Shown here piece by piece: positions 1 through 12,285 of a stretch of 64,000 nucleotides of DNA. The position numbers and the translations under genes were made by a program. Under the pieces are notes generated by a model. The model worked only from the letters and a program-made list of their open reading frames with translations. It was not told where the DNA came from and searched no databases. This DNA is from Halichoerus grypus. Lineage: Eukaryota; Chordata; Mammalia; Carnivora; Phocidae. The stretch covers positions 58,553,850 to 58,617,849 of the forward strand of contig NC_135714.1 of assembly GCF_964656455.1 (NCBI RefSeq), given 5' to 3'. Each line of letters starts with the position of its first letter. The stretch's first letter is position 1.

Positions 1-934
1 GTTCTGTTTTTACTAGACATCCTGGCATGAGCATAGCTTCTAGGAAAATCGCTCTGCTCACTGTGCCTACTCACCTGGATTCCTGTAGTGGAGAGTGGGT
101 CTTAAGGGTCACAACACCGAAATGATGCAGGCATGGGAGAAACAAGGTTGAAATACGCAGAGGCAGAGCTAGTCTGGGGAAAATTCTTCTGGTCATCAGA
201 ATGGAAAGTTGCACCAGAGGATTCAGTTCACATCAAACCTAGACAAAAGAAACTCCCCTCCCCATTTCAGGACTATCTTAATCATGCAGGGTATATGGTC
301 GAAAATGTTTCATATCTTTTTTTCTATTTGACTGGAATCATGCATCATAGAAGCTATCAGAATTCTTGTAAAGTGTGCAGCTGCAGTAGCATGACAAATA
401 GTCAGTCCCTCTGTACATGAAGTCACATGCTTTATGCATCCAACTATCTTCCATAAAAACAGATCTTGATCAACCACCCTAATAGACAGAAAAAACTATC
501 TTTCTAGTATTTGTATAGATGATTATCTTAAATACCTTTGTTATATGAAGACAGTATGACGAGTATTATAACCACAAATGTAGAGTCAAAGTGTTTTAGA
601 GATGTTGCCAGTAGTTACTTAATAAGCATATCCTATTTTATTGGATTTTCTCTTTGTGGTATTTTTCAGCTTTGTAAATGTATAATTTATTAGGATTACT
701 TTTCTTATTTAGAATAAATGTTTATTCTTACACTGTAATTTGTCTTCCCTCTTTTAGAGCATCTCTATTATTTCATGAGCTCCCGGCTCTACAAAACCTG
801 GATCTGCCTAATTCATGATTTCTTTTTTAAAGTTTCATGTGCTTATTGCCCTTCACTGTCTTCCATAGAATGGCCCTTGTCCCCTCACTTGGAGTCACAT
901 GGCATCACCCAACACTCAAGAGCAGTACATACAA

Positions 935-1110
935 AAGGCCATTCTCCTGGGTTTGAACCATAGCTACCGCTTACACAGTGTGTGACCTCGTGGTTCTCTC
1001 TGTCTCCGTTTCCTTACCTATAAAACAAGGGTAATGGAAGGAATGCAGAGGAGAAGAGTGAGGGCTAATTAAGGCAAAGTTTTGGAAACCACTTAGCCCA
1101 CTGTCTAACA
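935..1110 (+). repeat. MIR
   Basis: 'gggtttgaaccatagctacc', 'gtgtgtgacctcgtgg' and 'tttccttacctataaaacaa' follow the MIR core. SINEs of this kind are pan-mammalian. Confidence 0.7.
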
Positions 1111-1306
1111 CAAAATATATAATCAGTTAAATGATAGATACCATTATTAAGGTGTTACAGAAATTTCATCATATTTTTCACATGTAATATGCATTATTTT
1201 TGCAAGACTTAGATCTACCTAAAGTAATATTCTGAACCCAATCTCAAATCCATTAATAGAATTAGTCTTGTGGTATCTCTTATATCAGAAGAACTAAACA
1301 ATAGGG

Positions 1307-1530
1307 TTTTTTAAAGATTATTTATTTATTTATTTGAATGAGAGAGACAGAGATAGAGAGAGAGAGCGCTAGAGAGAGAGAGGGAGCACAAGCAGGGGGA
1401 GCGGCAGGCAGAGGGAGAAGCAGGCTCTCTACTGAGCAGGGAGCCCGACATGGGACTCGATCCCAGGACCCTGGGATCATGACGTGAGCCGAAGGCAGCT
1501 GCTCAACCGACTGAGCCAGCCAGGTGCCCC
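1307..1530 (-). mobile_element. Carnivore tRNA-Lys SINE, reverse
   Basis: (T)n-aaagatt...attt, (ga)n, then 'ctgagccagccaggtgcccc', the reverse of the tRNA-like head. Flanked by aacaatag (1297-1304, 1531-1538). Confidence 0.92.
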
Positions 1531-1906
1531 AACAATAGTTTTACACCAGATAAATATTTGAAGAAGAAAAGGTCCAGAGAATCTAACACATCACATAGTG
1601 ATCGTAGTTGATAACGTTGTGCTATATAAATAAAATTTGCTAAGAGACTAGAATGTAAATGCTCTCACAAAATTGAAAGAAAAAGATAAATATGTGAGGT
1701 AATGGATATGGTAACTAACTAAATAGAAGAAATTTTTTATAATGCTTACATATATCAAATCATCACAATGCAATTTTATTTGTCAGTCCTATCTCAATAA
1801 AGGTGAAAACAAACCCAAAAAAGCCATTATGTTCTTAATCCAATAAATTGTTTTAAATTAAAAAAAAAGAAATGGTTCTCATATGTATTTAAATGTACTC
1901 AAAACA

Positions 1907-2110
1907 GGGGCTCCTGGGTGGCTCAGTCATTAAGCGTCTGCCTTCGGCTCAGGTCATGATCCCAGGACCCTGGGATCGAGCCCCGCATCGGGCTCCCTGC
2001 TCGGCGGGAAGCCTGCTTCTCCCTCTCCGTCTGCTGCTCCCCCTGCTTGTGCTCTCTCTCCCTCTCTCTCTCTCTGTGTCAAATAAATAAAATCTTAAAA
2101 AAAAAAAACT
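1907..2110 (+). mobile_element. Carnivore tRNA-Lys SINE
   Basis: Full head-to-tail element with perfect 19-bp target repeats tttaaatgtactcaaaaca (1888-1906, 2111-2129). Its head contains decayed pol III box sequence; it is not a tRNA gene. Confidence 0.95.
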
Positions 2111-4627
2111 TTTAAATGTACTCAAAACATCTCCTCTGGCAAAAAAAAAAAAAAAAAATGTGGTTTTCTCTATCAGTCCAGTGAGACAAACTCCTAAGAA
2201 TCTTCTGTGCCTGCAACTTGTATAAATAGTGAAGCCCAAGAAAAATCAAGAATAAAAAAGAAAACCAACTAAAGGGGGAAAAATGTCCAATGGATCTGAG
2301 CAGAGGGCAGCTGGATAGTAGAGGCTATAGAAAGGGGGAGGGAATGCGGAGAACGTTTATACAGAGCGGAGAAGGATTACATGTAATAGTGTGTTTTTTG
2401 AAAGCAGCTTTCAAAAAATAAAGCCCAGATTTGTAGCATCTACTAATTTCCATGGTGCAAACATTTCCACTATGGCCAAATTTATGCTGCCAAAAATTAA
2501 CAACCGGCTAACAGAATTTTCAACAATTTAACACTCAGCTCTTGTAATAGTATGAGCTGATTTGAGCACAGCAATGACTGTAAGTGACACTGGGAAACAC
2601 TCTCTGACTAAGGATGAGCTCCTGTAGGACCCTTGGGATGATAACTCTCTGATTACAAAGAAGACTTTTCTTTTAATAAAACTATGACTATGTTTTACTC
2701 TAGGGCATCAGTGTGCATATCCTGTGCGTCAAGAGGAGTTTTTTGAGTGAGGGATTGAATAAAGTAAAGTGGTTTTACCCCTCAAATGCTGGGCACCTCT
2801 GTTCTCTGGTTTCAATGGCAACTGCTATCCATTTAGTGAACTCTAACCACTCGGAAGTGGGAGGAAGAGTGGGAGAAAGAAATGGAATATCAGGGAAAGT
2901 GCCCTGTGTTCTCACCCTGCCCTTTCGCCTCACCCCCTCACCCCCCCACCCCCTCACTCCCAGCCCTGCTTGTAAACCCTTGGCATCTCTGAAATAAACA
3001 CTACTTGGCCCTGTCTTGGAGGAAACTTGGAAGAGCTAGGCTCTAAAATAAGCTAATATTATTCACAGTCTAGGACAAAAACAAAACAAAAAAACCAGGA
3101 AACATTTGGCACAAAGAAGTTGTCTTTGAGAAATTATTTTCCATGTTGTATTTGCATGAATTTGTCATGGGTCTGCCATTTCAATAGAGGAGGAAAATGG
3201 CCTGACCTTGAGTTGGCTGACATCCTGTTGTCCTTTGCAGCCAACCAAAGTCAGACTATTTCACAGTCTGCTTTATTTCTGCTCTTCTTAGTAGACTCAA
3301 GCCTGGCAGATCTGATGCTGCAGACTGAATCCTACTGATTTTTCCCCCAATCCTGTGTGCTCTAAGTAATGCATATTGGGCAACAAGATTTCATTTTGCT
3401 GATTCTTGGTTTGTTGAGTCATGAGTTGGACAAGTTGTTCAAACCGTGAAGTAGCATTTCCTGTGGCCGTGCCAGTCAGAGAGAAGCTGTGTCCAAAGGT
3501 CAAGTACCAAAGATGCACTTGGCAAGACCGTCTGACTCCACAATCTTGCTCTAGAATCCAAATTCCTCACCACCCAATATTGTGCCTATGAATTTCGCAT
3601 GAGGATCAGCTAGCTGACAACATATCCCAAGACATGATGACCAGTTCAGACTTCTGCCCTAACTGTGAAAGTCCTCCACCAGGAAATGACAATTGCTGTC
3701 CTGCTGTTAACTCATGAAGAATTTGAAGTCTCTTGAGTAATAAGAAGTTGAGAAATGAACTTCCTGCTGTTGAAATTCCTACACCATGGAGTACTTCAAT
3801 CAACGGAAGTAACTAGTATTTTTTCTTTCATAATGAAAAGAGATTTGCTTAAAACAAGACCAAACTAACTGTCTTAGAACAAGTGCATAGAATCAGTTAG
3901 ATTGTCCAACCACTGAAAAAAATAAGGCTGTCTCTCATTGCACGAGTTTTCAAGGATAGTTTGAGGCACCACTGAAGACAAGATGATAATTCTTTGCTTT
4001 TCCTAATAATGCCACGTTGTGTTATGTTATCAAGATTGATTATAGTTAAAATAGCATTTTATTCATTGGTCAAGAAATTCTACTTGAAAGAAAAACATGC
4101 ATTTCATCCCTTAATGTGGTTTTCCCCATCTGAGGTCTTAACCGTTAAAATTTATCATCTATACTCCATTTCTCTTCCTTCCCAAGAACATCTTATTTCG
4201 TTATTTAGCACTGTTGCATTCCAAGCACTATAAAATGAACTCTGTGTGTAGAAAACATAGATAGAAAATAAATAATTTTTGTTTCCAAAAAGCAATAAAT
4301 CCTCTAGAGTTTACCAAAATAAGCACAAATTTAGATACATTATAAAAATACTCAACTTTTCCCCAAAATTCATCTCCCAGTCATCTGTTTTAGGATGCCT
4401 TTCCAAAATTCCTTCCCCAAATGCACACCCCCAATATCTATGAACTCAGGCCTATATCTAACAGTTGTGAGGTCTTAGGGGAGATTTCAAAGAGAGACCC
4501 ACATTTCCTGTCTAAATGTTTAAAACTTCCTAAACAAGCTAACAAAATGTTAAGAGCATAGTTCTATCCTCCTACCTTGACAAATATACCTTGATAAATA
4601 TATATCAATAACATTTTAGAAATACGT
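2111..4627. other. No gene recognised
   Basis: Unique-looking AT-rich DNA. A few 60-75 codon frames exist (for example minus 3606-3803), but they lack splice context, homology I recognise or codon bias. Confidence 0.6.
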
Positions 4628-4642
4628 AAAGCTATGGATTTT

Positions 4643-4836
4643 TTTTAGAGATTTTATTTATTCATTTGAGACACAGATACAGAGAAAGAGAGAGAGCATG
4701 AGCAGGGGGAGAGGCAGAGGGAGAAGCATGCTCCCTGCTGAGCCAGAGGCCCGATATGGGGCTCAATCCCAGGACCCTGGGATCATGATCTGAGCCGAAG
4801 GCAGATGCTTAACCATCTGAGCCACCCAGGCGCCCC
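4643..4836 (-). mobile_element. Carnivore tRNA-Lys SINE, reverse
   Basis: Complete, with direct repeats aaagctatggatttt (4628-4642, 4837-4851). Confidence 0.95.
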
Positions 4837-4875
4837 AAAGCTATGGATTTTATATGATGAAAGTAAACAAGAGAG

Positions 4876-5070
4876 GGGCACCTGGCTGGCTTAGTCAGTT
4901 AAGCATCTGCCTTCAGCTCAGATCATGATTCTGGAGTCCCAGGATAGAGCTCCATGTCTGCCTCCCTGCTCAGTGGGGAGCCTGCTTCTCCCTCTCCCTC
5001 TGCTTCTCCCCCTGCTTGTGCATGCTTTCTCTCTCTCTCAAATAAATAAATAAAATCTTAGGAAAAAAAG
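4876..5070 (+). mobile_element. Carnivore tRNA-Lys SINE
   Basis: Complete element 40 bp after an opposite-strand copy, head-to-head. More diverged (ggggcacctggctggcttag); target repeats not clear. Confidence 0.9.
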
Positions 5071-5720
5071 AATAAAAATTTTAAAAAAGAAATGAAGAAA
5101 ATAAGGAAAAGATCGAAGATAACTAAATTTAATTACTCCATGTATCTGGGTGTTTTGTTATTATGAAGGCCATATTTGAATGTGTATAAAATAAAGACGT
5201 ACATACTTTATGATTAAAGCTATATTTATGGTATAAAATTCATTCTTCCTCGCTACGTACATTTCAGCAAAATTAATTTTTAAGTTTTCATAATTGAAAT
5301 TTGTGTTCTATAGACAGTCATGCAAAACTAGATGTTATTTGAATCATTAATCTTTAGATAATTTATTATTAATTTAAATTTGGGGACTTCACTCTGCTAA
5401 AGTAGTGACTTGAATTGTTAATAAGATTCCTAAAACTACTTAGATTCAGAAATGAACCATGAATTTCACATCATGTTCATATATTGTAATTGGTTGCCTA
5501 TGATAAACTACCTAGATACTGAGAATAAATGAGAAAACATACAATGGATGGATTCCTTAGGGTTTATTAACTGTTATTAACTGATCTCTGAATGAGAGGA
5601 CAGGGAAATTATTGGTCATAAGGGTACATGGCCCTCTTGACTTCACCCAAGCTTCTTAGGTCAAGTCTGCTGTGAATATTCTGGGTTTACTGTTGTTGTT
5701 GTTTTAAAAGTTTTGTGTGT

Positions 5721-5898
5721 TTTTTTTTTTGTAAAGATTTTATTTATTTGAGAGAGAATGAGAGAGAGTGAGAGAGAGAGGACACAGTGGGTAGGAGCAG
5801 AGGGAGAGGGAGAAGCAGACTCCCCGCTGAGCAGGGAGCCAGACATGGGGCTCAATCCTGGGACTCTGGGATCATGACCTGAGCCACACAGGTGCCCC
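5721..5898 (-). mobile_element. Carnivore tRNA-Lys SINE, reverse, internally deleted
   Basis: Poly(T), (ga)n and 'gccacacaggtgcccc' are present, but about 20 bp of the head between 'gacctga' and 'gccac' are missing. Confidence 0.9.
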
Positions 5899-7879
5899 TT
5901 GTTTTTGTTTTTTTAATATACCTCCAGCTCCTCATATGTATTCCAGGACAGAAGAGACTAGGAAAAAGCCTAACTGCCACTTTTATTTTTCATTAGCCTC
6001 TCCAGGGCTTGGAACACTCAGCCTTGGAACTAAACTTTGTTAGTCAAAAGAATAGATATTTAGGGTTAAGGATGTTAAGATGTTAAAGGTCATTTGATGC
6101 CCCCACAGGTTGCTGGTTCTTCACGTGGCAGAGGTGCTCTTATGTTCTCCAGTACATTTATTTTTCTATGTTTGTAATAAGGAGGTCTTCTCACGCTTTG
6201 GCTAAGGAGAGAGGGTCCTTCTTCCTTAAGTCTAAGGGCACGTAGAATTTGCCTGATACAATTTTTTCCTCTTTGTCTATTCTATCTTTAAGAATTTGAG
6301 CCCTGAAAGGATGGGGACAGTATTTTACTCCTCTTTCTATCCCTATTTCTTTACTTACATAGTATCTGGCATATGTATTGTGTTATTATTGCCTGTTGAC
6401 ATCCCTATAGCTCTTGAAAAGGAAGGAATAGATATTTTGATTTCTGGATCTCAGCGAGTCACCCAATTCTGGAAACATGGTCACTCTTTAATAAATGAGT
6501 CCATTGATTAATGTGTGTGTAACCTTAGAACTGTACCCTTAGCGTGGAAGAAAGGAGACAGTATAGTCCATGTCCCACAGGATCTTATTAGTTTGGAAAC
6601 ATCCAAAATAGGCAAGAAGAAAATATAGAAGAAGAAGGGCACTAGAATACAGAAGTATCTCCTATCTCCATTCCACAATTTGGCTATCTTCAATTTCATT
6701 TTCTGTTTCATAGTCACCATTCCTGTATCTTCTATTCTCTTTTTCTTTTTGAATTCATGATCAACCCTCCAACTCCACCTAGTTCCCTGCTGGATACCAC
6801 AGGGATAGAAGAGCCAGAAGGGAAAGGGTTGTCACAGTGTTTTTTACACATTGCCAAGATCAACAATTTTGTTCCTTCTCTCAGCTCTCTCTTTCCAGGA
6901 AGGTAACAGGACTATGGAAGAATGGCTGTAATCTGTACTTGGAAGACTAGTAAGCCCTGGTATTACCAACTTTAGCAACAATTTCTGTGCTACAGAACAG
7001 AAAAAAAGCTACTCAGTGCTGCATCTCAAATGACCATGCCAATGTTTGTCCTTTTATAGAAAATAAGCTCAAGCCAAAGCCCAGAGGGACATTACTAGAT
7101 GTTTTGCTTTGAATAAATCCCTTGCACTACAAAGAAGTACTGTCAAGGAGCCACTGAAATTAAGTAATTTTCTCCATGGTGGAATGAAGGCACAAGGTCA
7201 CATTTAATCAGTTTTAAAGAAAATAAATTTAAATGCTCCTGAACATATAAGAGCAAAATTCAGACTCACCATCCAATGTTTGAAGACTCAAAAAAGTTAC
7301 CTGGAGGACAGTAGAAAGTGATTTTTTGTATAAGGACAATTCTGAATTTAAAATATAACCACTGACTTTGCCTTTGTTTTAATTGTGATTATCATAAGCA
7401 TACAACAGAGTAAATTGCCTCTTACCTCATAAAGATTTGCCTATTTTTCATGTATTTTTATGATGGATAGGCATGCAAGATACAGGAAAAAAATAGCTAT
7501 AAAGATGTGACAGAAAGAAATTTCATCCTAAATAAACATATCACTAAAGAAATTCTTCTGTAATCCAAAGATTTTCAACTTGTTTCCAATGACAATTTAT
7601 GTATAATTATATTGACTTTAATAAAGTTCTATAACAAACAGAGAATATCAATGTATTTATTATTTTATGGGATTAAAATTTGTCCTGAAGAATTCAAAGC
7701 ACAATTTAGGCTCAAAAGTAGAATTCTCACAAAGATATTGCCTTAGTGCTGGGATCAAATTATTCCTTGCTTAAAGGGTATTCTGAATCCATGCTAAGAA
7801 ATTTAAAAATGACGCCTTGAAAGTATCAAATTGATCCTTTGTAGCCTAATTGCATCCCAGAGCAAAGTGCAAAAATATT
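5899..7879. other. No gene or clear repeat recognised
   Basis: AT-rich sequence; nothing I can name. Confidence 0.6.
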
Positions 7880-9620
7880 TAAAGTAATATAAAAATATAT
7901 AATTTAAAAATCCATTCCCAACATAAAATTCACAATATTTGACATCCAATCAAAAATTACTAAGTAATCATAGAAGCAGGAAACTATCACCGTAACTAGG
8001 AAAGAAGAAAGACATGAGAATGGCACAGATAATAAATTAGTAGACAGAGATGTTAAAACAGTTATTATTAATATAATCCATTTTTCAAGAAAATAGAGGG
8101 AAGGATGAGCATAATGAGGAGAGAAACAGAAAAAATAAAAAACACCCAAAGCAAACATTAGAGATTAAAAATACCACAGCTGGAATAAAAAAACACACTG
8201 GATGATTTACCAGCAGATCAGACACTGCAGAAGAAAAAACTAGTGAACTTGAAGACATAGCAAAAGAAACTACACTATGAATTACAGAAAGGAAAGACTT
8301 TTAAAAAACAGACACCTTCAGTGAGCTGTGGGACAATATCAAGCAGCCTAAAATACATAGAATTGTAGTCTCAGAAATTGTAGTCTCTTTCCTCCTCAGG
8401 AAAGGTGAGGAGGAAAGAGAGCCAGAAAAATTATTTGAAGAAATGATAATCAAAATTTTTCCAAATCTGATAAAATTTCTATCAAGAAATGTAATAACCC
8501 CCAAGCAAAAAAAAAACATGAAGAAAATCAAACCAAGACACGTTAAAATCAAATCATACAAAAAAAAATTTGACACAGTCAATTTTAAAGCAACCAGAGG
8601 GAAAAAAGCCACACTATGAACAGAAGAACAAAGGTAATATGACAGCAGACCTCTCATCAGAAACCACACAGCCCAGAACACAATGAAATAGCATCTTTAC
8701 AATTCTGAAAGACAGTTATTAATCTAAAACTCTAAACTCAAGAAAGACTTTTAAAAATGATGAAATAAAGATTTTTTTCAGACATACAAAAAATGAAAAA
8801 AACTTATCATCAGGAGATCGGCAGTGTTGAAAGAAGTTCTCCAAGCAGAAATAAAATAATACCAGATAAAAACTTGGATTGGTACAAAAAATGAACAAAT
8901 GGAATAGGAAATATGTACATGAATATAAAATTTGTTATTTAAAAGTCTATCTAATAGAAAATTGACTATTTAAAGCAAAATAACAGCAACATATTGTTGA
9001 CAACAAATGAAGAAGAAAAATGTATGACAACAATAGCATAAAGGCAAGAGGATGGAAGTGGAACTATACCGTTGTAACATTATTCACTCTATGTGTGAAG
9101 TTGTCATGCTAAGATAGAGATTGATAAACCCTGGAGCAATAAAAAAAGAGGTATAGCTAATAAGGCATGGTAGGAGGTAAAATGAAATAATATAGTAATA
9201 TTCAATTAATCCAAAAGATGGCAAGCTGGAAAAGAAGTAAAAAGAAAAGAGAACAGATGAGACAAATAAGTAATGGTAGATATAAACCCAATCACATCGA
9301 GAATCATATTAAATGCAGATGGAATAAATACCTAAATTAAAGGCCTAGGTTATCAGACTATATAAAAAAGCAAAATCCAAACATATGCTTTCTAAAATAA
9401 CTCATTTTAAATATGAAGACTCAAGTAGTTGAAAAGTAAAAAGGATTGAAGATTTACCATATTAACAGTAATCAAAGTAAAACTGGATGGATAGACATGT
9501 AGATGTCAGAGCAAGAAATATTGCTAGGAGTAAAGGGAGTCAACTCATAATGATCAAAGGTCAACTATTCAAGAGAATATAACAATCTTAAATGTGTAAT
9601 GATAGTTGTTAAAAATATAT
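7880..9620 (+). mobile_element. Ancient LINE-1 (L1M type), ORF1 end to ORF2 endonuclease start
   Basis: The sequence follows the old L1 layout. An ORF1-derived part (for example 'tcagtgagctgtgggacaa' at 8318 and 'cagacatacaaaaaatgaaa' near 8779) is followed by the inter-ORF spacer. The ORF2 endonuclease start comes from about 9280 (decayed 'aaacccaatcacatc...attaaatgcagatgg', 'aaggcctaggttatcagact'). It carries many stops and small indels and is dead. Confidence 0.8.
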
Positions 9621-11609
9621 TTTTGGTAAAGTCATAAAATCTTACACTTAAAATTGGCTAATGTCATCTATGTAAATAAAATTTCAGTAAAGCTTATGAA
9701 AAAATCCACAATTCATTGATCATAGTTCCATTCATATGCCGTGTTGAATCCATCCTATGTTCTTTCTAAAAGCTAAATAAATGTAATGTTCAGTGAAGTT
9801 TATTGTGTTTCATCTTCATTTGATTTTCATTCTGAGTATCAGACTGCTCCTGCTGATGAAGCAATGAGTGTTACAATCATCAACTCCTATAGGTCTGCCC
9901 ATATAACTTTCAGATATTTATCCATTCCCTCTATTTCTACCTTAGGATAGTAATAGACAAATAGTCTGTGGAAGGCATCGCATATTTACAGAAGAGTTTA
10001 TCATTCTGTGTAGGTGTAATATATGTGTGGGATGGGGCAGAGATATACTGGAGACAGTAGATAATCATTTCTTGAAGAGTTTTGCCCCCATTTTGTGTTC
10101 CCCTCTTAGCATTTCACTTCAATGCCATGAGAATCATCTTGCTAAAATACAGATCCAGTGATGTCACTCATCTATGTACAAACATTCAAGGTTTCTATTT
10201 TTACCCCAGTGGAAGGTCCCAATTTGTAAGCATGGAACATATGCCTTATTTCCCTAAACTTTGAAATGGGTATATTTTGAATATCTATTTCTTGGGTTAC
10301 TATAAGGAGATTTTACACACACACACACATACACACACATACACACACACACAATCTCAGCCCCATGTCATATATAAAAACATATAAAATTGTGTGTTTT
10401 TACTGTTAGTGATTATTAATAATTATAATTGTTATGTTATTATCATTGCTATTCTTTGTACTATCATAGTCTGGTGGGTTGAATCAAACATTTAGCAGAG
10501 ATGTTTCAGTGAAGATCAGCAAAGAGTGTTGAAATTGAAACGCAAGTATTTCAACAAATTTTTTGAAAAGTGAACATAGGAGGAAGTGGGGTGCAAGTGG
10601 TAAGGTGTTATGGTTTTACTTTTTTCTTTATTTCTCTTCTGATGCTTGCCACAAACATCTTTAGTTGGGTATTATAATCAGTAAGTATGACCCAACAGGC
10701 CAAGAGACCGAAACAAGTTCTGCTCACTTTGCTCTTTGTTTTAGATTAACTCTACTGAGAGCATTGTAAGGCTGTCACCTTATCAGCAAGAACATCTAAA
10801 GCCAGCATTTCTGTTGGGAAAAGCACAGGTTGTATTGCAATTTACTGTAGCTCCCTGTTGTGCAAACTTTCAGGGAGTGATGAAATTAAAGTGGCATTAC
10901 TTCAATTTTTTTTTCTTTCTCACTGAAAATTCTTAGCAGATAGTACCTACAAACTAAGAACTTGTATAGTTACAACCTGGATTAATGAAACAGAATTACT
11001 GAAGGGATATTTTTGCTGGCGGAGGTCCATTTCCTATATCTTGTGCATCGAGGATTTCGTTTTATAGTGACCCATGTATATAAGCAACAAAAGCTTCATG
11101 AAATAAGACAAGCTGATTATATATGATGCATTATGGTATATTTTTTATTCTATCCTATTGTATTTAATTCCATTATATTTTCCAATACTAGTTATAACCC
11201 ACAAGATTGATTTTGCAACCTACGAATGCATCATGACTTATAATTTAAAAGCATTGCTATAGTTTCTTAACGACAGAGCCAAGCTTTGACAGTCCATGGT
11301 AGAGTCGACGTCCTTGTTAGCACTTTCCCAGATGTTAGAAGAGTCAGTACAGGTAGAATGCTTAAACTGGCTAGGCCCTTTGCACACCCTGCTTATCATC
11401 TACCTCCATATTATATGATTTGCAGATCCTCACCTAGTGTTGGAAGTCTCTGGGCCCTCCATGGGGCAAAGCATTTGGAGTTGAGATGGCACAATAAGTA
11501 GGAGAATCTCTGCGCTGTTGAAACTCGGGTGGCTAGTAGTTGCCACTACCCCAACATTTCTGTTTGGTTCCTAGTACAAACTAGATTGAGCATTTGAAAA
11601 TGCACTGTT
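9621..11609. other. No gene recognised
   Basis: Apart from the CA microsatellite I see nothing definite. 11280-11570 is relatively less AT-rich but has no recognisable protein. Confidence 0.6.
10313..10353 (+). repeat. (CA)n microsatellite
   Basis: Imperfect (ac)n tract with two at interruptions. Confidence 0.9.
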
Positions 11610-11811
11610 GGGGTGCCTGGGTAGCTCAGTCGGTTAAGCGTCTGCCTTTGGCTCAGGTCATGATACTAGGGTCCTGGGATCCAGCCCCGTATCTGACTCC
11701 CTGCTCAGCAGGGAGCCCGTTTCTCCCTCTCCCTCTGACCCTCCCCCCGCTTGTGCTTTCTATCTCTCTCTCTCCCAAATAAATAAATAAAATCTTTAAA
11801 AAATAAAAATA
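11610..11811 (+). mobile_element. Carnivore tRNA-Lys SINE
   Basis: Complete; target repeats aaaatgcactgtt (11597-11609 and 11812-11824). Confidence 0.94.
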
Positions 11812-11828
11812 AAAATGCACTGTTTTCC

Positions 11829-11945
11829 GGGGCTCCTGGCTGGCTCAGTTGGAAGAGCATGCAGCTCTTGATCTCAGGGTCATGAGTTCCAGCCCGACGT
11901 TTGTTGTAGAGATTACTAAAAAAATAAATAAACTTAGAAAAAAAG
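11829..11945 (+). mobile_element. Short-form carnivore SINE
   Basis: Only the tRNA-like part ('ggctcagttggaagagcatg', 'gtagagattac') followed by an A-rich tail, without the (ct)n body. It sits 5 bp after the target repeat of the preceding SINE. Confidence 0.82.
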
Positions 11946-12084
11946 GACTCATAGGTAAATTTGAAAAAAATAAATAAACATGCAATGTTTTCTAAGAGAG
12001 TTTATAAAATGAAATACACTCAGTAGACTTAACATTTACATGGTCTCCTTCTTCCCGATCTGATTCTTGGTGCAGAGAAAAGCC

Positions 12085-12285
12085 TGGCTTTGAGCCAGTG
12101 TGCTTCTAAGTCAGAGAGTCTTGAGTTTTACTTTTAACTCCACTTTTAAGATCTTCTATCCCAGTTTCCTTGTCTATAAAATGAGAATAATAATATCAAC
12201 CCCATAGCATTCTTGAGATAATTAAAAGGATATTATAAAGAGCTCACACACAGCAGCTGACCCAGAATTGGGGCCTAAGAACTAT
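12085..12285 (+). repeat. MIR
   Basis: 'cagtttccttgtctataaaa' followed by gagaataataatatcaacc fits the MIR 3' half. Confidence 0.65.

Noticed and set aside
1907..1980. tRNA gene-like heads with A/B boxes in the SINEs
   Set aside because: These are the tRNA-Lys-derived heads of CAN-SINEs with decayed boxes, oligo-A tails and target repeats, not tRNA genes.
8301..8681. 126-codon hydrophobic minus-strand frame
   Set aside because: It is antisense to an old LINE-1 (A-rich sense strand gives Phe/Leu-rich antisense); no membrane protein family is recognisable.
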